Shown here in pieces: positions 13,076-26,958 of a DNA stretch of 64,000 nucleotides. The position numbers were made by a program, and so were the translations under genes. The notes under the pieces were generated by a model that was given only the letters and a program-made list of their open reading frames with translations, had not been told where the DNA came from and did not search any database. The stretch covers positions 17,228,501 to 17,292,500 of the forward strand of contig NC_133167.1 of assembly GCF_040802235.1 (NCBI RefSeq), in the 5' to 3' direction. Each line of letters begins with the position of its first letter. The stretch's first letter is position 1. Origin of the DNA: Manis javanica (taxonomy: Eukaryota > Chordata > Mammalia > Pholidota > Manidae).

Positions 13076-13420
13076 TCTGGGAGTTCTAGTTCGGGCAGGG
13101 AAGAAAGGTTAATGTTAGTTGCCTTGCTATTTCCTTTTTCATAATAATCTAGGCCACAAAAACATGTTAGGGTGGAGTGGATGGAAAGATGGGATATTGA
13201 AGCAAACTGAGCGCCTCTCGTAGTTACTCCTCTTTCAGTCTCCTCCTGTCCCCCAACTCAACCTCGCTCCCGAATACGACCTGTTGCCTCTCCCCACAGC
13301 CTCGCCCACCGACCCCAACCCTCCCACCCTCCCCCAAGTTCCCGTCACCTCCATCTTCCCCTGCACCCCCGCCCACACCTCCTGCCCCCGGGCTCCGCAG
13401 TCCCCAGCCCCTCTCTCACC
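13076..13420 (-). other. STK36: STK36 5' leader: noncoding first exon donor and leader acceptor
   Basis: On the minus strand a GC-rich stretch ends at 13420 at a consensus donor (GTGAGA). The start-codon exon has a good acceptor (CAG) just before 13076. The simplest model is a noncoding first exon starting near 13.5 kb and ending at 13420, spliced to 13076, with about 80 noncoding bases before the start codon at 12994. The transcription start cannot be fixed from sequence. Confidence 0.55.
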
Positions 13421-13701
13421 GCCAGCCTAGGAGCTCAAGCTCCTCCGGCCGAGAGACGCCGGCCCTGACCTCCGGCCCCGCCCCTCCTGGCCGCCTGCGT
13501 ACTTTGCCTGACTTATAATTCTTCCCCGCATCCTACTGCCTTGCCTGTCTCTTTAGACTACCACTGTTACCAGTTTTCCTCGCTAGAGCTGATAAGAAGT
13601 TCAGAGGACAGAGGCATTCAGAAGTGTGGGAGAGACGGAGGACCGCTCACAGGCACTTCCTAGGGCACTTCCGAGCCGTCACTTGACCAGCAGTGCCCGC
13701 G

Positions 13702-13714
13702 GTTGCCTAGAAAC
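13702..13714. promoter_or_regulatory. X-box-like (RFX) motif
   Basis: The bases GTTGCC-T-AGAAAC fit the RFX X-box pattern GTNRCC-N(0-3)-RGYAAC with one mismatch in the right half. RFX factors with FOXJ1 drive motile-cilia genes, and STK36 is one. The site is about 280 bases upstream of the proposed STK36 first-exon donor and about 90 bases upstream of the RNF25 start codon. The match is seen; the function is inferred. Confidence 0.45.
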
Positions 13715-13775
13715 GGCCTCTAGCCACCTTCTCTCCGCCCCTTAACTTTCCTCCTCCGACTCTCTCAGAGAGCAT

Positions 13776-13787
13776 TTCCGGTTCCGG
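13776..13787. promoter_or_regulatory. Tandem ETS-core motif in the RNF25 promoter or leader
   Basis: Two TTCCGG hexamers (minus-strand CCGGAA) lie head to tail with no spacer, ending 18 bases before the RNF25 start codon. CCGGAA is the core of GABPA/ELK-type sites that often mark start sites of TATA-less housekeeping promoters. Confidence 0.5.
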
Positions 13788-13805
13788 CTGTCTGCCGGAG
13801 AGGAC

Positions 13806-16800
13806 ATGGCGGTTCCTTCGTCTGCAGCTCCCGGGGAGGAGGACTGGTAACTTTGGGGGGGCACGGGTTTAGGCTGACCGCCTGGATCCTGTCCGGGAGA
13901 CTAGCGGCGGCCGCAGACGGTCCGTACGGCGGGCATGTGGGACGGAGCGAGGGATGAGGGATGGCAGAGACGCTGACATCTCTCACTAAGATAGCTTCTG
14001 GACAGGGGAGCGGGTGGGTGGAGGGGTGTTAATCTGAGGAGAGGAGCCCGGATCTGCGCCAGCCAGGCCATTTTGGGCAGCGCCTTATCTGGTTCGATTG
14101 CTTCTCCTTGGCCTCACCGATCCCATTCTCTCCCCCTGAGGTGTACTTGCTCAGGGTCCTGGAGGATGCCTGTTTAACAAATTTCCCCACCTCCCTTTTA
14201 CCTCTTGGAACCGATGTCCACCAGCTCCCGTCCCTCTTTTCCCTTGGATCAGCCTATTTCCGCCGAGGCTAACCTCAACGTAACCCCCTCCCAACAGCAC
14301 CGAGGGCTATTGTCTGAATAAAGCTTTACACCTCACAAAAGTTTCTCCTAGCCCCTCTCTCGAGCATTCTTAACAAGACACCAGAACCTGAAGGACTCTG
14401 GATTTTGGAAATAGTATGAATGTGGGTTCACTCCACATTTTATTAGCTGTGTGATGCTAGCCAGGCCACCTAGCTCCTGTGAGTCACTGACCTCAGACGT
14501 AAAAAAGTGGGTGTGGCATCTACCTCCCACTTGGTTGAGAGGATCACAGTGGATTTGTAACTTATATAAGCTTCCTTTGCATTACTAACTCTAAAGTTTA
14601 GGCACCTTAAGAGACGAGATGAGACCTGACGAGGCAAAATGAATTGCCAAAAAATACATAATAGCTATGACTAGGAATCCAGGTTGACTCCAGATTTTAT
14701 GTTCTTAGTACCAAGACATTCTGCAGTTCCCCTCCCCACCCTTTTCTTTTTTTATCACCTCACCACAGCCCAGCCCATCCAGTCCCATCCCATCCTTCAC
14801 ATCCAAATCACAGAGTCTGTGGAGTTTTGAAAGGCTTCTTAATGGAGGCTGCTTCTCAATATTTCATTGGTTCAGAGAGCCCAGCCAGTACTGGCCTTTT
14901 TAAGGCCATATAGACTCAGGGTTTTCAAACTGTTCAAGGGAACTTTAAGACTCTGAGGAGCCACTTTGAGCCACAGAGAGGGCAGCAGTGATTGCCCCCC
15001 TAGCCTGTGGTGCCCTGAAACTCCCATGCTCTTGTCAACCAGAACTACTTCACCGGTATCTATTTTATATTTTGAGGTGTCTGACTAAGACTTAAGTTTT
15101 GAGAACCACCAATATATGTGTTAAACTAGGGGCAGCCCTGCTCTGGTGAAGAGGGCAAATATAACTACAAGAAAGCAAACCAAGCATGCATCTTTTCATG
15201 TATTATCTGGGTAGAGCTGTGGACTCAAGCCACTCATCTTCAGTGTCGTTACAAATGATGTTGTTGTGATTAAACGTGTATCCTCTAATTTATATCAGGA
15301 CCACTGGATAGGCAGATTGATCTAAATCAACCAGACAGCAAAGGTCATAAATAAATTAATACTAACTGGGCAGGTTGATCTAGATCAACCAGACAGCAAG
15401 GATCATAAATTGAATCCTTCTCTCTTTCCTTTTAAGGAAGAACCGTTAGAAAAGAGACATAGATTAGCCACTATGGCCAAGATGCTATTAGGTACTTTAT
15501 GTAAATAAATCATTTTTCATCTTCACAATAACCCTACAGAGTATGTGATATCTGCATATGGTAGGACAGGGTAACTCAGGCTTACAGAGATAAATAGTTG
15601 ACCCTTGAACACAATGTAGGGATTAGGGGCACCGACCCCCCCCCGCCATGCAGTTGAAAATCTAAGTTTAACTTTTGATTCCCCAAAAACTTAGCTACTG
15701 ATAGCCTACTGTTGACTGGAAGCCTTAACTGGTAACAAATAGATTAACACATATTTTGTGTGTTACATGTATGATAACTGTATTCTTAGAACAAAGTAAG
15801 CTAGAGAAAAGAATGTTTTCTTAAATTGTTGCAGATCTTCAAAACATTTTTCATATATTGAAAAAGACACGCATATAAGTGGACATGTGCAGTTCAAACC
15901 CATGTTCAAGGGTCAACTCTACTCAGATCATGTAGCTGACAAGTGATTGATACCTATTACTCCAAGGCTAAGGCTCTTCCACTACAGCACAGCCTTTATA
16001 CCATCAGGCTCTGTTCTGTTGAGGTTGAAATCTCCTTTGGGAAGGCTTAGGTTTGACTGGTATTGGCAACATATAGACCCTGGGTTCCATGTGAACAGTG
16101 GTGTAGGGAAGGCCAGTAGTGGAACTGGTGACCTCAGTGCTCATCAATGGCTGTCATATTTCTGAGTCAGAGAGCTGGTCACTGAGGAACAACCCACAGT
16201 GTGATGAAACTTAAGCAGGGAGTCAGGAAACCTGGCTCTGGTCCCAGTTCTGCCTATTAAGCCTTGAGATTTGGGCTGGTCATTTTCACCTGCCTGGGAA
16301 TCCATTCCTCATCTGTTGGCAGAAATGATCTCTGTAACTCTGATTCCTGTGATTCCTACCTGGCCACTTGACAACTTAAGGAAACATACTTCCCCCATTT
16401 TTATGGAGGTTAGCAAGAAAATGCACTCAAGCAGATTACCTTTTTCTACAAAAGCCAGCCTTCATTAGCCTTAGCAGACTTTTAACAGGGAAAGCTGTAA
16501 TGGTGAGTCAGTCTCCCCCTGTCTCTCTAGGGTCCTTTCCTCTGAAGTCGAGGTGTTAGAGTCTATCTATCTGGATGAACTACAAGTGGTTAAAGGAAAT
16601 GGCAGGTATGTATTCAACTAGAGGTGGGCAGGAGTCCCCTTAGTAATGAGAGTATTCTGTGTAGAATCTGTGAGCATTGATTCAGAGACAATGTTTCTCT
16701 CATATAGACAAAAACTCTTCCTTTACCCACCTACCTCCACTAAAAAGAAAAAGCCCAGTGCTGTCTTCATCGCCCTGTGTTACTTACTCTCATCCCCATC

Positions 16801-19800
16801 TTCCCCAGCCCTCAAGCCCCTGCCCAGTCTCATCCCAGGTCTCCACTTCATTCACCTTCAGATCTTCACCATGGGAGATCTACATCACCCTGCATCCTGC
16901 CACTGCAGAAGACCAGGATTCACAGTATGTCTGCTTCACTCTGGTGCTTCAGGTCCCCGCACAGGTGAGGCCCCTACTTTGTGGTAGCAAAGAGAGGAAG
17001 GGGAGAGGCCCTGGAGTGGAGTGCTTGAGCAGTAACTTACCATCTCCCACTAGTATCCCCACGAGGTGCCAGAGATCTCTATCCGTAATCCCCGAGGACT
17101 CTCAGATGAACAGATCCACAAGTAAGTTGTGCTAGTCAGAGCTGGGAAACCTTGGGATGCAGCTCAGTCTGGTGAGGCAGACCTGATGTTTGCTTTGCCC
17201 TCTTCCTCCAGGATTTCACAGGCACTGAGCCATGTGGCCAATGCTGGGCTGGGTACTGCCATGCTCTATGAACTCATTGAGGTAAGAGGTATGCTAACCT
17301 GGCAAAATGTCCTCTTCAAGCTGGAGCAGTTTGTTTTAAGGGAGGCCATGAGCCTAGAATCAAATACATCTGGAGTCATGAAGTTCTTGTTTAAATAAGA
17401 CCTGAATTAATCCAGAAAGATGAGACTCTTGTTTCAAAATATCCTCCAAAGGGAGTTTTTAGCTTCCCCAAGTTGCCTATTCCAGCATCTTCACAGGAAA
17501 TTACATTTCCTCTTTGATTTGCATTTTTCCTCAGTTACAGCACATTTCTTGTTTCCTTGGCACTGGCAACTGAAAGTAGCAAGAGATGAATACTGCCTGA
17601 AAGATTTAGTCATAAATGAACATTTTAAGGCTAGTCTGCCATTGGAGCTGACTAGAAAAGTCATGGTTCTTTTACTCAGTTTTCTACCCTAGCAAAGAAA
17701 ATAACCCATGGGAAATAATCCATAGAGCTACAAGTGAATATACCCAGATAACTTTTGTTCTTTGATATTAAAAACACACAATTAAATAGTTTGGTTTTCC
17801 CCTACTTCAGAGTTTTTAAGAAAAATGTTCAGAAAAGAATGAAGGTGGGTGGCCTAGAGTCAGAGAGAGTGGGCATACGCCACTGCAGCACTCCTGAGTC
17901 AGGCCTCCACAATGCAGCTTTGAACTTTATGGAATTCCAGAGTGTTAGCTATTCAAACAGCAGTGCAAATGTGTTATTTCATAGCTCAGCTCAATGCCTT
18001 TTGAATTCTTTGTCCATTTGCATTGTCCATGTCACGATTTTTTCTGAAAGCTGATTGCAGAATAGACTCACTGGGGGAGTGATACTCAAAGGTGTTGACC
18101 GAGAAAGGCACCCCAGAAGATATTTTAATTGAGCATTTCTTTCTAAAGGTGTATTATTTTCATCCCTAAGATGAAATACTAAAGGTGGAAAAACAGTTCA
18201 ATTGGATTTTGCAGCAGGGCAGATTTTGGGAGAGGGGCAGGGACATGGAGGAGGATTGATTCCAAGCAGAGGGAGCATCAAGCAGAAAGGCATGGAGACA
18301 AGGTAACATGCTGGCTTGGTGGGAGACAGTCCCGCTAGTCACTTCTGGGAGTAGTGGACCCGCTTTGCTCACAGCCCTTGCCGCTGCCTCCCTGTTTGAA
18401 CAGTGTCTTCTCTTCTCAGAAAGGGAAAGAAATTCTTACAGACAACAACATTCCCCATGGCCAGTGTGTCATCTGCCTTTATGGTTTCCAGGTGGGTTTC
18501 TCCTGGGATCTGGGGTCTGCTTGGGAGTGGAGGGCTCATGAAGGAGCTCTGATGCAATGCACTATATCTGTCCTCCCTCCAGGAGAAGGAAGCCTTTACC
18601 AAAACACCCTGTTACCACTACTTCCATTGCCACTGCCTTGCTCGGTACATCCAGCACATGGAGCACGAGCTGCAGGCTCAAGGACAGGAGCAGGAACGAC
18701 AGCATGCCACCACCAAACAGGTCAACCCACCAGCCCCTGCTCTCACCTGACACCAATAACTCTCACAACAGACTTTTCTGTCCACTCCTGTGCTCCTAAC
18801 ATTTTTAGGGTCATAGATACCTTTGAGATTAACAAGTTTACCTTATCCAGAAAAAAAGGGCATCTTGATGTACACATAACTGCATGCAGTTTCAGGGTTC
18901 CCAGACCCCTGAGAGCTAGGCATCCCTTGCTGTGTATCCCTCACTGCCCAACAGGCATGCAACCTGTCCTTTGTCCCAGCCCTCCATAGATGAGGCTGCC
19001 TGATAGGGTCAGGCAGCTGGACAACACTGGACCAAGAAACAGGTGTGATTTCTCCTCTCTTTTTAGAAGGGTGTCGGTGTCCAGTGTCCGGTGTGCAGAG
19101 AGCCCCTCGTGTATGATCTGGCCTCACTAAAAGCAGCCCCTGAACCCCAACAGCCCATGGTAAGGGAACTCCCTCTAATCTGAGCCAGGAATAATGGCAT
19201 TCTCCAAAGAGGGGGGATGGCATCTTGTCTGCCTCAAATGAGGTGTCTGGAATTGGGCTCTACCTGCTGGGAACCTCTGCAAAGCCACAGTCCCCACTAG
19301 GCCTAAGGCTTCAGGAGCCCAAATCTGAGGGACAAATCCAAGAACCTCATGGAGGTCTGAGGAAGTTCTGGAAGAGCAGGGATTCAACTCGCCTTGTACT
19401 GTTTATTCTTTCCTCTCTGCTATTCTGCTTCCCTACAGGAGCTATATCAGCCTAATGCAGAGAGCTTACGCCAGCAAGAAGAGCGCAAGCGGCTTTACCA
19501 GAGGCAGCAGGAGAAGGGGGGCATCATTGACCTTGAGGCTGAGCGAAACCGGTATTTCATCAGCCTCCAGCAGGTGAGGGAAGGGTTTCTCACTCCTCTC
19601 CTAATGCCACCAACTTTCCTACCAGCATCCCTCTGCCGTGGCCCTAGGTGAGTTTTGCTCTACCCAGAAAGGTTGTAAACTGATGGTCAGCTCAGATAGT
19701 GGGTGAGGGGGCCTGCAGGCCCTGCTTTTAGGAAGTGCATCTCCCTCGCTGCATCTGCTCGTTTCTTTCTAGCCTCCAGCCGCTTTGGAACCTGAGTCAG

Positions 19801-20351
19801 CTGTAGATGCTTCCAGAGGATCCCACCCACCCGGTGCCCTTGCCACAGAATTGTCCACCTCATCAACTGCCCAACCCACCCTGTCAACTCCTCTGCCTGT
19901 GACCTTGCAATACACATGTGAGAAGATTCCAGGGGCTGGGCCAAATCAGCAAAGGTTGGGCGAGGCCCAGAAAGCTATGCTAGATCCCCCCAGGGCCAGT
20001 CGAGGCCCCTGGAGACAGCCTGAACAGAGGCACCTAAAGGGAAGGGAGTGCAATGCCCCTGAAGGTACCAGTGACACCCAGGAACTACGACCTCCTGAGG
20101 GGCCTCTCAAGGAGCCCATGGACCTAAAGGCAGAACCCTGTAACCAAGGGGTTGATGGTCCTCCCGTAGAGAAGGGGCCTAGCAACTGGCAGGGTCCCCC
20201 ATCCCGCAGGACTCGGGACCGTACTCGCTGGGAACGCTCCAAGGGGCGGACACCGGGTTCTTCCTACCCCCGCCTGCCTCGGGGTCGGGGAGCCCACCAG
20301 CCTGGTACTCAGAGGGAGCCCCTGAGCTTGGAATCTGAGGATGGTTCCTAG
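13806..20351 (+). CDS. RNF25: E3 ubiquitin-protein ligase RNF25 (AO7), complete
   Basis: Ten coding exons: 13806-13846, 16531-16605, 16862-16964, 17054-17121, 17212-17281, 18420-18491, 18583-18720, 19067-19159, 19439-19573 and 19773-20351. They give 458 codons including the stop, 457 residues against about 459 in human. The N-terminal RWD domain (about 18-128) contains the typical YPxxVP stretch (YPHEVP). The RING finger follows: Cys135, Cys138, Cys153, His155, His158, Cys161, then after a long insert Cys196 and Cys199 (CPVC). The C-terminal third is a proline-rich, basic, probably disordered tail encoded by the last exon. The family transfers ubiquitin with UBE2D/UBE2E-type E2 enzymes and is linked to NF-kappa-B activation and to ubiquitination on stalled ribosomes. 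The start codon has G at -3 and +4 and matches the conserved short acidic N terminus. The donor after exon 7 is weak (GTCAAC). Confidence 0.97.
14385..14565 (+). repeat. MIR SINE in RNF25 intron 1
   Basis: A diverged forward MIR is recognisable by 'ggactctggattttggaaat' and 'attagctgtgtgatgctagc'. It lies in the 2.7-kb first intron of RNF25. Confidence 0.5.
14917..15110 (+). repeat. Short hAT-type nonautonomous element (MER5/MER20-like)
   Basis: The ends cagggttttcaaactg and taagttttgagaaccacc are inverted relatives about 190 bases apart, the usual form of these relics. No clear 8-base duplication was found. Confidence 0.5.
15311..15410 (+). repeat. Direct duplication with palindromic core
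   Basis: Copies of about 42 bases at 15311-15352 and 15369-15410 share ttgatctaRatcaaccagac and a catcataaat-like tail. Copy two contains an 18-base perfect palindrome at 15373-15390 (GGTTGATCT with its mirror). Confidence 0.85.
15470..15995 (-). repeat. MIR SINE interrupted by a DNA transposon
   Basis: Reverse-MIR text runs at about 15470-15596 ('cttcacaataaccctacaga') and resumes after 15919 ('catgtagctgacaagtgatt' and 'aaggctcttccactacagc'). The gap is filled by the element at 15597-15919. Confidence 0.65.
15597..15919. mobile_element. Pogo/Tigger-like MITE
   Basis: The element has perfect 14-base terminal inverted repeats, GTTGACCCTTGAAC at 15597-15610 and its reverse complement at 15904-15917. 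It carries the inner text of the mammalian family with the 'ttcaagggtcaa' end. Insertion is at a TA-containing site inside a MIR. The exact family name is not assigned. Confidence 0.8.
16195..16400 (+). repeat. MIR SINE upstream of RNF25 exon 2
   Basis: Diverged forward MIR with 'aacctggctctggtcccagt' and 'cctcatctgttggcagaaat'. Confidence 0.5.
17282..18419. other. RNF25 intron 5, no repeat or gene recognised
   Basis: A 1.1-kb intron with unremarkable unique-looking sequence. Open frames in it are short and have no family resemblance. Confidence 0.5.
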
Positions 20352-20391
20352 CAGTACTGTCGGGGGATGGATTTGGGGCCGGGAGGGGGGA

Positions 20392-20397
20392 AATAAA
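20392..20397 (+). terminator. RNF25: RNF25 polyadenylation signal
   Basis: A canonical AATAAA lies about 40 bases after the RNF25 stop codon and is followed by T/G-rich sequence. This implies a very short 3' UTR. Confidence 0.85.
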
Positions 20398-20863
20398 GAG
20401 ATTTGGCCTTGTTTGCTCAGTAGCACCTAGTCTCTGAATTATGGCTCTCTTTGTAAATTCCTAGCAAAACTAGTGTGGGAGAGTAGCCCCAACTTTGCTC
20501 CAGAGTCTTTTCCTGAGAGATCAGGGTCACAGTAAAGAGGAGTGTGACATCTCAGCTAGTGTGGTGCGTTTCAGGGAAAACTAGTGAATGCCAACATTTA
20601 AGCAGCGTATGCCATATAACCATGTATATACCCATATTTTTTATACTTTTTTTGTTTTGAAAGTGTTTAGGTAGAGGACTATACATTTCCCATTTACTAT
20701 AGTGTCTCTTTTTGCCTCCTTGTCTTAGGCTATACCCCCAGCACTACATGTGGATACCTGACAACCCCTGTAGGCATTTGTAATTGCAACCCAGTTTCTT
20801 AATCAAGTACCAATACAGGGAGGTAGGAAGGGAGGTCAGAGACCAGAATAGTGTGGCAGGTGT
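20398..20863. other. Intergenic gap between the convergent 3' ends of RNF25 and BCS1L
   Basis: About 470 bases separate the two polyadenylation signals. I see no open frame, RNA gene or clear repeat here beyond T-rich downstream elements. Confidence 0.6.
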
Positions 20864-20869
20864 TTTATT
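20864..20869 (-). terminator. BCS1L: BCS1L polyadenylation signal
   Basis: TTTATT on the plus strand is AATAAA on the minus strand, 36 bases beyond the BCS1L stop codon. It gives BCS1L a very short 3' UTR, matching the compact 3' end of convergent RNF25. Confidence 0.85.
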
Positions 20870-20904
20870 GATCTCCTAGAGGACAGCTGAGTACAGCTTG
20901 GTTG

Positions 20905-24580
<3,676 letters not shown>

Positions 24581-25269
24581 GCCATGACTCTCTGGCCCTC
24601 TCTCTCGATGGTGTCACCCCTCTGCACTTGAGGGAAGAGCCGTTCGGCCCCGCCCCCTAGCTCTTCACCTACTTCCCACCACACCCACCAAGAAGGCCAT
24701 GCCACTCTGCCCCACGACTCTCTATGGTACTCCTTAGGCTTCATGGCTGGGGGAAGAGGAGAGGGGAGGAGGAGAGAAAAAAACCATAGAGTACTCCCCC
24801 AGCCAACGAAAGGAAGAGAGAGGGGTCTCCACATGCCCTGTGTCCTAAAGGCGGATGGGCCGGAGGCGGTCGCACAAAGGGAGTCCCGGGAGGCCGCTCC
24901 AGCTCTGGCCAACCACAGAGACGCGGCTCCCACCGGCCCGGGGCTGGGAGGTGAGACGCTGCGCGGCGTAACTATTAGGGAGTGCGGGTGGAGGGGGTCG
25001 GAGGCAAAAGTTGCTCGAGCCCCAGGATAAGGGTGGGTCTGGGCGGTGGGAACCTTCAGGAGGAGGTGTTGAAGGGGATACCGCGACGAGCTGGGGCCCC
25101 GCTGATTCATCACTTCGGTCGCCCCAGTGCCTCAGCCGCGTCACTGTTCTGGACCCAGCCGGATTACCCGCTGCCCTCTCACAACCATAATCTTGACTAT
25201 GCTCCACCCCAAGCCCTGAAGGTTACAAAACGGCTTTCCATTGGCCGGCTGTTGTGATTCCCGCCCCTG

Positions 25270-25365
25270 CCCAACGATGTAGACGCTGTCATCGCCTCCA
25301 CTTTACAGAGATAGGAAAGCTGAGGCCCAGAGAAGCGAGGTGACCGTCCGTCCAAAGGCCACGCG
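25270..25365 (+). other. ZNF142: Candidate ZNF142 noncoding first exon ending in MIR-derived sequence
   Basis: Positions about 25295-25380 resemble the reverse complement of a MIR SINE (a lowered-T version of the 'tttacagagaagaaaactgag' type motif, then the gene-side 'cagagaag' and 'agtcagagcc' blocks). A strong donor GTGAGT starts at 25366, where MIR normally reads TAGTAAGTGG. If used, the donor would be contributed by the repeat. Exon use is inferred, not seen. Confidence 0.35.
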
Positions 25366-25799
25366 GTGAGTCAGAGCCCACAGGCAGGTGAAAACCCGGG
25401 TGGCTTGGTCCCCAGGCCGGCTGTCGTTTTTTTTCTCCGGGTCTTCTCCCTGCTTCAGTTTGTCATTTCTCTTCCTCAGTGCCCCTGCCCCAAAGATAGC
25501 TCATTTCTTATCTTGCCCACCTGTCTCCCACCACACCCCGCCCTCCAGGGGCTGAAGGTTCAGGTTCTCAATCTAGACAGCACCGTATCTTCTTTGGCTT
25601 CCGCCCTGAGGCCATATATGCTGAGCTAGAAGATTACCCAGAACATTGACAATATTCAGTAAGAGGAGGCTGCGGTTTCCAAAGATCTGCCGACCTCCGA
25701 GGTGCACTTGCCTGACATTTTCTGAATCCCTCTTATGCAAAGTTTCAAGGTGCAGGATTCTCACCTGCAACCTAATTTCCTAGCTCTAGGCCCTTACTC

Positions 25800-26935
25800 A
25801 GACACCGTGACTCAGTTTCGTGAAGTGATTACTGTCATTCTTGTTAATTACTAATTATTCATCTTAAACTAATTTCAGCCACGCATAACAGAATATGTAA
25901 TTTAGTTGGCATTCATTTCTCAGTTGTAGTCCAGGGTTCAATATGAGGACATAGTCAATGAGTTTGAGATTTCGCTAGGTGTGTTACTTTATTAAGGTAC
26001 TGCTGGTTTGGTATCTTGGTAGAAACCTAGCTTTACTCCGTTGCATCTCTGGGTCTACAGTTCTTCACTAGAATCTGCTTACTGGTCTAACTTGCACATA
26101 TTGATGGTGATTTGTGTAGTGAAGTGATAGTGTCAATAAATTCCATTCAAAAATCTCCAAGTCTAGGGAAGAAGACTGCTAGGTAAACAACAGTGCAGTT
26201 TTTGATAGAACTACATACAAGGTGCCGTCAGGACTCCAGAGAGATGAACAGTGTTGGGAAGCCCTTAAAGTACACGTGACACTTGTGCAGACTCTTAATG
26301 GATAGTTAGGAGTTGGTTATCCAGATGAGAGATGGAGAAACAGAAAAGGTCCGTCAGGCTGAGAGAGAGGAAGAAAGAGGAGCATGCGTGAGGGTAGGGA
26401 AGCAAAAGAGAATGTGGTGGGTCGGGGGAATGGCAAATCATTGGTATGACTGGTTCAGAGAACTCTTGAGGGAGAAGTGGAAGATGAGTCTGGAGAGGTC
26501 AGCAAGAGCCAGATCATGAAGGAAGGGCCTTATACCCATGCTAAGGAACAGTGAGATCATAATAATGGGACCTCTGGGATCCATCAGCCCCACCCAGTTT
26601 TGTTGCAGATAAGGAAACTGAGACCCAGATTGCCTAATGATTTGACCAAAGTCACTCAGTTCCAAGAAATGAAACCTGCAGTCTTTAATGTATTGGCCAA
26701 AACTTGTTGGCTCTTTTCTAATATTGGTCCCTATTAGCATCTTTATATTTTTTGTTCCAAACATTGTCACAAAAAAGAAAACTTGTAGGTTAACTAGGTG
26801 TGGCATGCTGCCATGCATGGAAATGCCTAAATGGGAAGGAACTGGGCTGTGCACCCACACCAGCTGGGGAGAAAGTGAGAGATCTAACCATATTTTGTTT
26901 GGTCTCTCTTCTGGTTGCCTATCAGCACTTAAGAG
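25800..26935. other. ZNF142 leader intron
   Basis: No exon is secure here. A reverse MIR-like piece is at about 26575-26700 ('cagataaggaaactgagacc' then 'accaaagtcactcagttcc'). The rest appears unique. Confidence 0.5.
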
Positions 26936-26958
26936 TCCACAACATACAAGTCAGTGCG
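26936..26958 (+). other. ZNF142: ZNF142 5' UTR part of the start-codon exon
   Basis: A pyrimidine-rich tract ending in CAG just before 26936 makes a good acceptor 23 bases upstream of the start codon, so a leader exon from the 25-kb promoter probably splices here. The start codon has G at -3. Confidence 0.55.

Larger units (their letters stand above)
13200..13960. promoter_or_regulatory. Bidirectional CpG-rich promoter between STK36 and RNF25
   Basis: STK36 (minus) and RNF25 (plus) have start codons only about 810 bases apart. The interval is GC- and CpG-rich with no convincing TATA box, typical of a housekeeping bidirectional promoter. ETS-family cores (TTCCGG or CACTTCC) occur near 13653 and 13665, and two abut in tandem at 13776-13787, just before the RNF25 start codon. 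An X-box-like element lies at 13702-13714. Confidence 0.8.

Noticed and set aside
18354-18989. Plus-strand open frame of 211 codons
   Set aside because: It is RNF25 exons 6 and 7 plus introns in partly wrong frame; the true RING protein is explained by the spliced model.
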